Source: JBCDCE01 sp039182515 (lineage in GTDB: Bacteria > Pseudomonadota > Alphaproteobacteria > Rhodobacterales > Rhodobacteraceae). Taken from it: DNA of 29,177 bases. Below the pieces are notes generated by a model. The model was not told the origin of the DNA, made no database searches, and saw nothing but the letters and a program-made list of their open reading frames with translations. Both the position numbers and the translations under genes were made by a program. This document shows positions 1 through 8,155 of this stretch, one piece after another (position 1 is the stretch's first letter; every line of letters starts with the position of its first letter). Where the stretch lies: assembly GCA_039182515.1 (NCBI GenBank), contig JBCDCE010000051.1, positions 1 to 29,177 of the forward strand, given 5' to 3'.

Positions 1-393
1 GTAACCGGCGCGCCAGAACCGCGTTTGTTTGAGGATTTTCAAGGGATTGACGCCACAAGCTCACCCATGCGCTACAGAGCCAGTTTAACCACGTCTCAGT
101 CTTTGGCGCAGATGACGGAAAGCTATGTATTGAGCGACAACCCTGAACCCCGTGAAGCGCCGGGCTGGTTTGACTGCTTTGACGCAGGCCAAATTGGCGC
201 GGACCTTGAAATAGGCGACGCGCTTGCCTTTCTCAGCGTTGAGAACGTGATTTATGGGATCGACCGCGTGATCGCGGTGTACCCCGATGGCCGAGGTTAT
301 GCTTGGCACGAAATTAATGCCTGCGGTGAGGTGGTTTTCGATGGAAACCCCGTGCCCGAAGGCTGCCCCGAACCCCCAAGTGAGGCGAACTGA
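1..393 (+). CDS. DUF6446-like protein, 5'-truncated by the window edge
   Basis: The open frame runs into the left edge of the window: codons upstream of the TTG at 25 still read V-T-G-A-P-E-P-R with no stop, so the true start lies outside. The visible part is about 130 residues of soluble sequence with a Cys pair (FDCF-like 'GWFDCFDA' and 'NACGEVVFDG') and a proline-rich end. From memory it resembles the small DUF6446 family, usually encoded between glyQ and glyS in Rhodobacterales and carrying an N-terminal membrane anchor, which would be in the missing part. Function is unknown. Its TGA overlaps the ATG of glyS by one base (TGATG at 391-395), so the two are probably translated from one mRNA. 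Family assignment is from recall and gene context and is fairly likely; a role in translation would be speculation. Confidence 0.7.
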   Translation, partial: VTGAPEPRLFEDFQGIDATSSPMRYRASLTTSQSLAQMTESYVLSDNPEPREAPGWFDCFDAGQIGADLEIGDALAFLSVENVIYGIDRVIAVYPDGRGYAWHEINACGEVVFDGNPVPEGCPEPPSEAN

Positions 394-2453
394 TGCCGGA
401 TCTTTTAATCGAACTCTTCTCCGAAGAAATTCCCGCGCGCATGCAAGCCAAAGCGGCGGAGGATCTCAAAAAGCGGGTCACGGACGGGCTTGTAGCAGCG
501 GGGCTCACCTATGAAGGGGCGGCAGCTTTTGCAACGCCGCGCCGCTTGGCGCTGGCTGTTGGCGGGCTCACAGATGGCTCAAAAGCCACCCGCGAAGAGC
601 GCAAAGGCCCCAAAGTCGGCGCGCCCGATCAAGCCATTGAGGGCTTTTTGCGCGGTGTTGGGCTGAGCCGGGACGATCTGGAAGTGCGCACCGTTGGCAA
701 GGCAGAGGTCTACTTTGCTCTTATCGAAAAGCCGGGCCGCGCGGCGGGTGATATCGTGGGCGAGGTGCTGCTCGATACGATCCAAAATTTCCCTTGGCCG
801 AAATCCATGCGCTGGGGCTCTGGTGCTCTGAGGTGGGTGCGGCCCTTGCGCAATGTCTTGTGCATTCTGATACGCGAAGACAGGGTTGAGACCGTGCCCG
901 TGGATCTGCCTGGGTTTGAAGCCAATGCGCACACTTTCGGGCATCGCTTCATGGCACCTGATGCGATTTCTGTAAGCTCTTTCGAGGATTACAGCGCAAA
1001 GCTCAAAAAAGCTTTCGTCTATCTCAGCGCAGATGAGCGCGCCGAAATGATCTGGCAGGAGGCGACCAATAGGGCTTTTGCCCAAGGTTTTGAGGTCATG
1101 GAAGACCCAGGCCTTTTGCGCGAAGTGGCGGGGCTCGTGGAGTGGCCCGTGGTCTTGATGGGCGCGATTGACGAGGCGTTTTTGGAGCTTCCTGCTGAAG
1201 TGCTGCAGACCTCGATGAAAGAGCACCAAAAGTTCTTCTCTGTGCGCAACGCCAAGTCCGGCCGCATCGAGAAATTTGTGACCGTGGCGAATATCGAGAC
1301 CGCTGACAATGGCGCCACGATCCTTGCAGGCAACCAAAAGGTGCTCTCTGCACGCTTGGCCGATGCGAAGTTCTTTTGGGAAAACGATCTGCGCGTGGCC
1401 AAAGCGGGTATGGGCGATTGGCTCTCCGCTTTGGAGAACGTCACCTTTCAAAGCCAGTTGGGCAGTCAGGCTGAACGGATCAAACGCATTGCGGATCTGG
1501 CCGAAGAATTTGCTTCCATCACAGGTGCTGATCCCTCAGAGGCGCGCAAGGCCGCTGAGGTGGCCAAGGCCGATCTTAGCTCAGAGATGGTCTATGAATT
1601 CCCAGAACTTCAAGGGCTTATGGGGCGCTATTACAGCGCCGAGGCGGGGCTCTCAGAGGCCGTGGCTGCCGCTTGTGAGGAGCACTACGCGCCGCTTGGA
1701 CCCTCAGATGACGTGCCGAGCGCGCCGGTTTCCGTGGCCGTTGCCCTCGCTGATAAGCTCGATCTGCTCGCAGGTTTTTGGGCGATTGATGAAAAGCCAA
1801 CAGGCTCGAAAGACCCCTTCGCGCTGCGCCGTGCAGCTTTGGGTGTGATCCGGTTGGTGCTTGAAAACGATCTTACGCTGTCGTTGCTGCCTGCTTTCTC
1901 CAAGGCGGATGACCGGTGCGATGCCGAAGATTTGCTGCGGTTTTTCCACGACCGCTTGAAGGTCTATCTCAAAGACCGCGGTCTCAGCCACGACGTGATT
2001 GATGCGTGCTTGGCCATGCCCGGCAATGATGATCTGAACCTGCTTGTGAAACGCGCGGAGGCGTTGAAAACGGTTTTGGTCACGGAAGATGGCGAAAACC
2101 TCGTGCAGGGCTTTAAGCGTGCCAACAACATTCTCACCCAAGCTGAAGAGGCTGACGGGGTGGAGTATAGCTTTGGCGCGGACGTAAAATTTGCGGAAGA
2201 CCCCAGCGAGAAGGCGCTTTTTGCAGCACTCGACAAGGCGGAAAAGAGCATCACGCCTGCTTTGGAGGCGCTCGATTTTGGCAAAGCCATGGGGGAGATG
2301 GCCACGCTCAGAGCGCCCATTGACGCGTTCTTTGAAGCCGTGCAGATCAATTCGGACAACGCCATTATTCGGCGTAATAGGCTCAATATGCTCAGCCGGA
2401 TCCGCAAGATTTGCGGCCAGGTGGCGGATTTGACCCGGATCGAAGGCGCCTAA
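393..2453 (+). CDS. glyS: Glycine--tRNA ligase beta subunit
   Basis: This is the beta subunit of the bacterial alpha2beta2 glycyl-tRNA synthetase, which charges tRNA-Gly in the cytoplasm together with GlyQ. The 686 residues match the normal family length. The N-terminus 'DLLIELFSEEIPARMQ' and the internal 'MKEHQKFFSV' segment are highly characteristic, and the C-terminal third ('ADKLDLLAGFWAIDEKPTGS', then a DALR-type anticodon-binding helical region near 'RRNRLNMLSRI') is complete. The ATG at 393 overlaps the TGA of the upstream gene by one base, which implies translational coupling. glyQ would be expected just outside the left edge. No truncation or frameshift is seen. Confidence 0.98.
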   Translation: MPDLLIELFSEEIPARMQAKAAEDLKKRVTDGLVAAGLTYEGAAAFATPRRLALAVGGLTDGSKATREERKGPKVGAPDQAIEGFLRGVGLSRDDLEVRTVGKAEVYFALIEKPGRAAGDIVGEVLLDTIQNFPWPKSMRWGSGALRWVRPLRNVLCILIREDRVETVPVDLPGFEANAHTFGHRFMAPDAISVSSFEDYSAKLKKAFVYLSADERAEMIWQEATNRAFAQGFEVMEDPGLLREVAGLVEWPVVLMGAIDEAFLELPAEVLQTSMKEHQKFFSVRNAKSGRIEKFVTVANIETADNGATILAGNQKVLSARLADAKFFWENDLRVAKAGMGDWLSALENVTFQSQLGSQAERIKRIADLAEEFASITGADPSEARKAAEVAKADLSSEMVYEFPELQGLMGRYYSAEAGLSEAVAAACEEHYAPLGPSDDVPSAPVSVAVALADKLDLLAGFWAIDEKPTGSKDPFALRRAALGVIRLVLENDLTLSLLPAFSKADDRCDAEDLLRFFHDRLKVYLKDRGLSHDVIDACLAMPGNDDLNLLVKRAEALKTVLVTEDGENLVQGFKRANNILTQAEEADGVEYSFGADVKFAEDPSEKALFAALDKAEKSITPALEALDFGKAMGEMATLRAPIDAFFEAVQINSDNAIIRRNRLNMLSRIRKICGQVADLTRIEGA

Positions 2454-2576
2454 GGCACCGCTGCTTTCCGCAACGTCGCTCGTCGCGCGCGTGCAACGGG
2501 GCTGAATTAGGGTAAGCCAGTGATTGCCATCTGGTTTCAAATCTCTATTCTGCCGCCAGCGCCGGGAGATGCTGCG

Positions 2577-5153
2577 ATGCAGAAAAATGTAAATATCCCA
2601 CCTGAAATCAAAGACTTCACGGTCATTACGGACGTGGCGCCCATCACTGTGCCAGCGCACGGCGGACGCGCGAAGTGTCTACAAAGGTTAACACGGCTCA
2701 AAATGCCCGTGCCGCGCACCGTGGCTTTGTCGTTTGAAACAGTGCGCGCGATTGCTGACGGCGATATGCCCGATTTGGCTGCCCTTCTGGCCGAGTTTGA
2801 TGCAGCACCACTGCTCACCGTGCGGCCTTCGAGCGAAGATCCCGACTGGGGCGGGCCGGGGGCTATTCTCAACATTGGCATGAACGCCGCACAAGCTGAG
2901 GCTTTGGCAAGCGACATCGGCCAGGATGCAGCCCAGCTTTTGTATCTGCGCTTTGTTCAAAGTTTCGCGGTGCATGTGGCGCGGCTTGATCCGGATGCCT
3001 TTGACACCACCATCGCCGACAATGATGGCACTGAACACATTGAAAAGGCTTTGAACACGGCGCTCGAGGCCTATCAGTTTGAGACAGACAGCCCATTTCC
3101 CCAAGATCCTGCGGAACAGCTGCATGCCGTTTTGCGCTCCATGGCCCGGGCTTGGCAGGGCACCACCGCGCGGCTCTTACGCGAAGCCAAAGGTGCGCCG
3201 GCTGATGCGGGCCTTGGGCTTATTGTGCAACAAATGGCTCTGGGGCTGGGGCATGGCGAAAGCGGATCTGGCGTGATCCAATCCGTGCACGAAGGCTCAG
3301 GCGAACGGATGATCAAAGGCCGCTATCTGGGCCAAAGCCAGGGGCGAGATGCGCTCAAACACCGCGATCAAGCGCTCTACTTGCAAAAGGATGCGCGTGG
3401 GCCATCGCTCGAAGAGCGCTGCCCGGAGATTTTGGAAGCCCTGCAAGGTTATGCAGATTTGTCGCGCAGAAAGCTGCGCGAAGAAATGCAGCTTGAATTT
3501 GTGGTGCAAAACGGGTCGCTTTTCATTTTGGACGGCGTGCGCTTGGCGCGCTCGAGCTTGGCCAGTGTGCGCATTGCGGTGGAACTGGCCGAAGACGGCA
3601 TCATCCCAAAAGAAGAAGCGGTTTTGCGCATTCCGCCGCAGATGGTGTCGGAGCTTTTGCACCGCCAAATCCATCCATTGGCCAAACGCGATCTCTTTGG
3701 GCGCGGCCTCGCGGCGTCTCCTGGGGCGGCAACCGGCAAGATCACTTTTTCGGCGGCCAGAGCGCAAACCATGGCCTCGAAAGGGGAGGCTTGTGTGCTT
3801 GTGCGCCGCGAAACAACGCCCGAGGACATTCGCGGCATGCATGCCGCCCAGGCCGTTTTGACCCAGCAGGGTGGGCTTTCAAGCCATGCGGCTGTGATTG
3901 GGCGGGGTCTTGGTGTGCCCTGCATTGTTGGCGCCTCTCATATGGAAGTGAACTCGCGCAAACGGACCCTCACGGCCGCAGATGGCCGGGTGCTCCACGA
4001 AGGGGATGAAATCACTTTGGACGGTGGGGCTGGTGAGGTCTTTGTGGGGGCCGTGAAGCTGCGCGAAGCGGCCATTGGTGGCGCTTATCAAACTCTTTTG
4101 GAATGGGCCGGTACCTTCAAAGACCTCAAAGTGCGGGCCAATGCCGACACGCCCATGGACGCGCAAACCGCGCGGCGATTTGGGGCGGATGGTATCGGGC
4201 TTTGCCGCACCGAACACATGTTTTTTGAAGGCGACCGCTTAACAGTGATGCGCGAGATGATCTTTGCGGACACGCCCGAGGATCGCCAATCCGCTTTGGC
4301 CCAGCTCTTGCCGATGCAGCGCGACGATTTTGAAAAGATTTTTGAGATCATGGATGGCATGCCGGTGAGCATTCGCCTGCTTGATCCGCCTCTGCATGAG
4401 TTTTTGCCGACTGAGCGCGAAGGTTTGCGCGATCTTGCGGAAGCTTTGGATAAGCCATTGTCGGATGTAGAACAGCGGGTGGATGCGCTCTCAGAGTTCA
4501 ATCCGATGCTGGGCATGCGCGGGGTGCGTTTGGGGATCACGGTTCCTGAGATTTACGACATGCAGGCGCGTGCGGTTTTTGAAGCCATTGTCGCTTTGGC
4601 GGGGCGCGGCCACCCTGTTGTGCCCGAGATCATGATCCCGCTTGTGAGTGCGAAACGCGAAGTGGAGATTGTCAAAACCCGTATCGATGCGATCGCGGCA
4701 GAGATTTCTGTACGCTCTGGTGTGCCGATATCTTATAAGCTTGGCGTGATGGTGGAGACGCCTCGGGCTGTGTTGCGGGCAGGGGATATTTCGCAAAATG
4801 CGGAGTTCTTGAGCTTTGGTACAAACGATCTGACGCAGATGACCTACGGGCTGTCGCGCGATGATGCGGGGCGGTTCATGAGCTCTTATGTGCAAGCCAA
4901 TGTTTTCAAGGAAGATCCGTTCCAATACTTGGATGAAGATGCCATCGGCGAACTTTTGCAAATTGGCGCTGACCGCAGTCGCGCGCATAGACCCGATGTG
5001 GTTTTGTCACTATGCGGAGAACACGGCGGCAACCCACAGTCGATCGCCTTTTGCAGGGCCTTGGGCTTTGATTATGTGAGCTGTTCCCCGTTTCGCGTTC
5101 CGGTTGCAAGACTGGCCGCTGCGCAACTGGCTCTCAAGTCGAAACTATCTTAA
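2577..5153 (+). CDS. Pyruvate phosphate dikinase-like PEP-utilising protein with a degenerate ATP-binding half
   Basis: This 858-residue homologue of pyruvate, phosphate dikinase (PPDK) aligns over its whole length. The swivelling phosphohistidine domain is intact ('GGLSSHAAVIGRG', catalytic His437). The C-terminal PEP/pyruvate barrel is also intact ('GADGIGLCRTEHMFFEGDR', 'RLLDPPLHEFLP', 'SFGTNDLTQMTYGLSRDDAG', and 'LCGEHGGNP' with the acid Cys813). The N-terminal ATP-grasp region is divergent: the usual GGKG becomes GGRAK, the SMPGMMDT loop becomes PDWGGPGAI, and the LQTR motif becomes LDGV. I chose the ATG at 2577, preceded by GGGAG, over the GTG at 2520 because the extra residues look unlike the family. 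The gene follows glyS by 123 bp in the same direction, an order I recall in Roseobacters. It may be a true PPDK with altered nucleotide preference or a non-canonical paralogue. Confidence 0.88.
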   Translation: MQKNVNIPPEIKDFTVITDVAPITVPAHGGRAKCLQRLTRLKMPVPRTVALSFETVRAIADGDMPDLAALLAEFDAAPLLTVRPSSEDPDWGGPGAILNIGMNAAQAEALASDIGQDAAQLLYLRFVQSFAVHVARLDPDAFDTTIADNDGTEHIEKALNTALEAYQFETDSPFPQDPAEQLHAVLRSMARAWQGTTARLLREAKGAPADAGLGLIVQQMALGLGHGESGSGVIQSVHEGSGERMIKGRYLGQSQGRDALKHRDQALYLQKDARGPSLEERCPEILEALQGYADLSRRKLREEMQLEFVVQNGSLFILDGVRLARSSLASVRIAVELAEDGIIPKEEAVLRIPPQMVSELLHRQIHPLAKRDLFGRGLAASPGAATGKITFSAARAQTMASKGEACVLVRRETTPEDIRGMHAAQAVLTQQGGLSSHAAVIGRGLGVPCIVGASHMEVNSRKRTLTAADGRVLHEGDEITLDGGAGEVFVGAVKLREAAIGGAYQTLLEWAGTFKDLKVRANADTPMDAQTARRFGADGIGLCRTEHMFFEGDRLTVMREMIFADTPEDRQSALAQLLPMQRDDFEKIFEIMDGMPVSIRLLDPPLHEFLPTEREGLRDLAEALDKPLSDVEQRVDALSEFNPMLGMRGVRLGITVPEIYDMQARAVFEAIVALAGRGHPVVPEIMIPLVSAKREVEIVKTRIDAIAAEISVRSGVPISYKLGVMVETPRAVLRAGDISQNAEFLSFGTNDLTQMTYGLSRDDAGRFMSSYVQANVFKEDPFQYLDEDAIGELLQIGADRSRAHRPDVVLSLCGEHGGNPQSIAFCRALGFDYVSCSPFRVPVARLAAAQLALKSKLS

Positions 5154-5225
5154 CGGCCGTGCGAATCAAAGGTTAATGTCTTCAGCTCTCACGCCTGAGA
5201 TTCCGTGAAGAAAAGATCAAAATCA

Positions 5226-5237
5226 TCGAAATTTCGA
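5226..5237. promoter_or_regulatory. Perfect 12-bp palindrome upstream of the cell wall hydrolase
   Basis: TCGAAATTTCGA is a perfect inverted repeat in the 233-bp gap between the PPDK-like gene and the sleB-type gene, about 150 bp before the start codon. Its position and symmetry would suit a dimeric regulator. A 12-bp AT-centred palindrome can also occur by chance. I could not place a convincing sigma-70 promoter beside it. Confidence 0.3.
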
Positions 5238-5386
5238 CAAATTGGTGACAACTTTGCGCCAAACGAGCGCCCAGTTTCCCCTGAGTCTGGACGCAGTGCC
5301 GAAGAAAAGGTACTTCCCTCGGGCCTTTATTGCCGGAGTGCTGCCACATTCCGCTCTCCAAAAGGCAAGTAGTGAGGTGTTAAGAA

Positions 5387-6073
5387 ATGTCCTGGGGTTT
5401 GTTAAAACGCGCGCTGGCTGTTGCCTGCTTTACTCAACTTACGGTTGGGTTGGTCCATGCGGAAGATCTGGATCCTCGTGTCCAAACGGAAGTTTTGGCG
5501 CTGTTATCCCAAGATACAAAGAACCTGGCTGCGGTGCGTACGGACGTGATCGCAACCCTGCCCACAGCCCCCAGTGAATCGCTTAAACCGCGCTTGCGCC
5601 CTGGAACCACACCCATGGTCAAGCTTTCGCGCGCTTGGCTGGCGTCTCAGCCTGTTGCCAAAGGGGGCAATGATTGGAAATGTTTGAGTGAAGCACTCTA
5701 TTTTGAAGCGCGCGGCGAGAGCACCGAAGGTCAGTTTGCGGTTGCCGAAGTGATTATGAACCGTGTGAAAAGTTCCAACTACCCTGACAGCGTGTGTGCG
5801 GTGATCAATCAGGGGACGGGGCGTCTTTATGCCTGCCAATTCACCTACACCTGCGATGGACGCGAAGAAGTGATCCATGAGCGCCGGGCTTATGAGCAAG
5901 TGGGCAAGGTCGCGCGTTTGACACTCGACGGCAAAGTGCGCCCTGTCACGGATGGTGCCACGCATTACCACACCAAGGCAGTGAAGCCGCGCTGGTCGCG
6001 CGTTTACGCAAAGACGGCTGTGATCGGCTATCATATCTTCTACCGCCAGACATATCGTACAGCCAGCAAGTAA
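5387..6073 (+). CDS. Exported cell wall hydrolase, SleB (Hydrolase_2) family
   Basis: The 228-residue protein begins with a clear Sec signal peptide: basic MSWGLLKR, a hydrophobic core, and a likely cut after VHA near residue 25. A linker of about 75 residues follows. The C-terminal domain from about residue 95 ('CLSEALYFEARGESTEGQ', 'VAEVIMNRV', 'YACQFTYTCDG', 'ATHYHTKAVKPRWSR') is the SleB/CwlJ-like Hydrolase_2 fold. The catalytic Glu of the 'YFEARGE' motif is present. Family members are peptidoglycan lytic enzymes, so a periplasmic role in wall remodelling is expected; the exact bond cut cannot be told from sequence. The ATG at 5387 has GAGG 9 nt upstream. It stands alone, with a non-coding gap on each side. 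Confidence 0.92.
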   Translation: MSWGLLKRALAVACFTQLTVGLVHAEDLDPRVQTEVLALLSQDTKNLAAVRTDVIATLPTAPSESLKPRLRPGTTPMVKLSRAWLASQPVAKGGNDWKCLSEALYFEARGESTEGQFAVAEVIMNRVKSSNYPDSVCAVINQGTGRLYACQFTYTCDGREEVIHERRAYEQVGKVARLTLDGKVRPVTDGATHYHTKAVKPRWSRVYAKTAVIGYHIFYRQTYRTASK

Positions 6074-6117
6074 ACTTGCCTTTCAACCGGTCCTGAAAGT
6101 GACCTTGGGGGTCGGGA

Positions 6118-6183
6118 ATGCGCGTAAATATGGCGGGGATGCACTGGGTTTGCGCACCTTTAGTGCCTAAACACATCGCATGA
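6118..6183 (+). CDS. Possible 21-codon leader ORF coupled to folB
   Basis: An ATG at 6118, preceded by a G-rich stretch (GGGGGTCGGGA), opens a 21-codon frame. Its TGA at 6181-6183 overlaps the folB ATG at 6180 in an ATGA arrangement. The folB start has no Shine-Dalgarno sequence of its own, and an in-frame stop at 6168 rules out a more upstream folB start. Translational coupling through a short leader peptide would explain this. The peptide contains MAGMHW and CAPLVPKH. It resembles nothing I know, and the overlap may be chance. Confidence 0.3.
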   Translation: MRVNMAGMHWVCAPLVPKHIA

Positions 6184-7091
6184 GCCACGACATCCATCTC
6201 GCCTTCGCGCATCCGTCCGAGCGATCTGTTGCAACGTCCCAAGGGCAGCCCCTAGATCGCATTTCTGTGCGTGACCTTGTGGTTGAGGTCGAAATCGGGG
6301 CCTTTCAAGCGGAGCGGGGCACACGCCAGCGCATTCGCTTCAACATCGTTGTGGAAGTTGCCCCACATTCTGCGGCGGATGATGACGATGTGGATAAAAT
6401 CCTCAGCTATGATCGGATCACGGAAGCTGTTGAGGCGGAACTGGGCGAAGCTCGGATCAATCTCCTTGAAACGCTTGCGGAGCGCGTGGCCGAACGCATT
6501 TTGCGCGAGCCTCAAGCGCAGCGCACCTTTGTCAGGATCGAAAAGCTGGATCGGGGGCCTTCTGTTTTAGGCGTTGAAATTGTGCGCGCTCGTGCGTCCG
6601 ACAGCCCCGTTGAGGCCCAGGAGGACGCAAGCGACGGGCCTTTGGCGCGTGTTGTGCTGTTGCGTCGGGCTGCGATGGACTCAGAACACCTAAGCGCTTG
6701 GATTGATCAATTTGCGGCAAGTGAATTGCCGCTGATCCTCTGCGTGGATGCGCCAGATGAACCGGGGGATCCCGCAAGCCACGCGATGGTGCAGCGTCGG
6801 ATCGATCTTTTGCGTTTGGAAGAGCAAGCTTGGCGTTTGGCGGATCGGGATGGCCGCTGTGTTGTCGTCGATAGCCTTACCGAGCTCGATTGGTCTTTGA
6901 AGAACGGTCAAATTGCGGTTTGGGCACCCTCGAAGGTGGTGCTGAATGCCGTGGATGGGCCTCAAGGCAGTGACCCAGAAGAGCTGATGCGGTGGTTCTC
7001 AGAGCATATGAACGCGGGCGATGTTCAAATCATCGGCGACCGCCCAGGTGATTTGGCCTTCGACAAGCGTGCGTTGCCGGCTCTGGGATAA
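6180..7091 (+). CDS. folB: Dihydroneopterin aldolase with a C-terminal extension of unknown function
   Basis: Residues ~27-137 form a FolB domain: 'ISVRDLVVEVEIGAFQAER', 'LSYDRITEAVEAEL', 'NLLETLAERVAERIL' and 'VRIEKLDRG', which holds the conserved lysine. FolB converts dihydroneopterin to hydroxymethyl-dihydropterin in folate synthesis and acts in the cytoplasm. Normal FolB is about 120 residues. This protein has 303, with a further ~165-residue domain ('RVVLLRRAAMDSEHLSAWID', 'CVVVDSLTELDWSLKNGQIA', 'VWAPSKVVL', 'EELMRWFSEHM') that I cannot assign with confidence. The 'WAP...P..L..W' spacing faintly recalls the C-terminal part of amino-acid-kinase-like proteins. folP follows after 32 bp, consistent with an operon. 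The aldolase call is strong; the extension is unexplained. Confidence 0.92.
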   Translation: MSHDIHLAFAHPSERSVATSQGQPLDRISVRDLVVEVEIGAFQAERGTRQRIRFNIVVEVAPHSAADDDDVDKILSYDRITEAVEAELGEARINLLETLAERVAERILREPQAQRTFVRIEKLDRGPSVLGVEIVRARASDSPVEAQEDASDGPLARVVLLRRAAMDSEHLSAWIDQFAASELPLILCVDAPDEPGDPASHAMVQRRIDLLRLEEQAWRLADRDGRCVVVDSLTELDWSLKNGQIAVWAPSKVVLNAVDGPQGSDPEELMRWFSEHMNAGDVQIIGDRPGDLAFDKRALPALG

Positions 7092-7123
7092 CCCGTTAGG
7101 GCTGGCAAAAAAGGCCTGACGAC

Positions 7124-8131
7124 ATGACCCAGTATTTTCGCCCTTTGATCCAACATGGTCCATGCCCCATCGAGGGTGTTCCGCTTTGTGATGGACCGCT
7201 TTGGTTCCAAAAATGCGAAGTTTTGGAGCGCGTCGATACACAAGCCCGGTTTTGCGCAGCGCGCGAGGTTGATCCTGGTGTTTTAGCGCGCCTCACTGCC
7301 AAGCGCGCCGCCATTTCTGGATTAAGCTGGGATCAGCCTCGACTGATGGGTATTTTGAACGTCACGCCAGATAGTTTTTCCGATGGCGGACTTTTTGAAG
7401 CGCCAGAGGCTGCACTGGCCCAAGCGCAGGCCATGGCGGAGGCGGGCGCGGATATCCTCGACATCGGGGGCGAGAGTACCCGGCCTGGGGCGAGTTATGT
7501 TGAGATTGAGGATGAGATCGCGCGCACAGCTCCTGTGATCGAAGCGCTGGCGCAGCCTGGCCAAGTGCCAATCTCCATCGATACGCGCAAAGCGGATGTG
7601 GCGCGGGCTGCCCTTGAGGCAGGTGCGGCTTGGATCAATGATGTCTCCGCCCTGCAGTTTGATCCGAAAATGGGGGCCTTAGCCGTACAGAGTAGCGTGC
7701 CGGTGTGCTTGATGCATGCCCAAGGCGCGCCTGAGACCATGCAAAACGATCCGCAATACGCGGACGTTTTATTGGATGTTTACGACGCTTTGGAAGGCTA
7801 TGTGGCGCAAGCCGAAGCTTTGGGGATCGATCGCGCGCAGATCATTGTGGATCCAGGCATCGGCTTTGGCAAAACGCTCGAGCACAACTTGGCGCTCTTG
7901 CGTGGCCTGAGCCTCTTTCATGGCTTGGGCGCGCTGGTGCTGTTGGGCGCCTCTCGCAAGCGCTTTATCGGCACGATTGGCCAAGCGGATGTTGCAGCTA
8001 AGAGGATGCCCGGATCAGTCGCGGTGGCGCTTGCAGGGGCAGCACAAGGGGTTCAGCTTTTCCGGGTTCATGATATAGCTGAGACAAAACAAGCTCTGCG
8101 TCTGTGGGAGGCTTTGCACCTCGCAGGCTAA
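7124..8131 (+). CDS. folP: Dihydropteroate synthase
   Basis: FolP condenses hydroxymethyl-dihydropterin diphosphate with p-aminobenzoate to dihydropteroate and is the sulfonamide target. The two family signatures are intact: 'GILNVTPDSFSDGG' near residue 77 and 'GADILDIGGESTRPGA' near residue 110. Further barrel motifs are 'SIDTRKADVARAALEAGA', 'IIVDPGIGFGKT' and 'LLGASRKRFIG'. At 335 residues it carries about 65 residues before the barrel, a little longer than the E. coli enzyme. It lies 32 bp after folB and 24 bp before glmM in one direction, so two consecutive folate steps and glmM probably share a transcript. Many bacteria have folP-glmM side by side. Confidence 0.98.
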   Translation: MTQYFRPLIQHGPCPIEGVPLCDGPLWFQKCEVLERVDTQARFCAAREVDPGVLARLTAKRAAISGLSWDQPRLMGILNVTPDSFSDGGLFEAPEAALAQAQAMAEAGADILDIGGESTRPGASYVEIEDEIARTAPVIEALAQPGQVPISIDTRKADVARAALEAGAAWINDVSALQFDPKMGALAVQSSVPVCLMHAQGAPETMQNDPQYADVLLDVYDALEGYVAQAEALGIDRAQIIVDPGIGFGKTLEHNLALLRGLSLFHGLGALVLLGASRKRFIGTIGQADVAAKRMPGSVAVALAGAAQGVQLFRVHDIAETKQALRLWEALHLAG

Positions 8132-8155
8132 GGCCAGATAAAAAACGAGGGCAAG

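Noticed and set aside
579..1451. Long minus-strand open frame of 290 codons inside glyS
   Set aside because: It is a mirror of a strongly coding plus-strand gene; its composition (His, Arg and Ala rich) is typical of antisense frames in GC-rich genes.
5242..5577. 111-codon plus-strand frame overlapping the start of the cell wall hydrolase
   Set aside because: It is in another frame over the upstream gap and the signal peptide of a well-supported gene, has no family resemblance, and its start has no better ribosome binding site.
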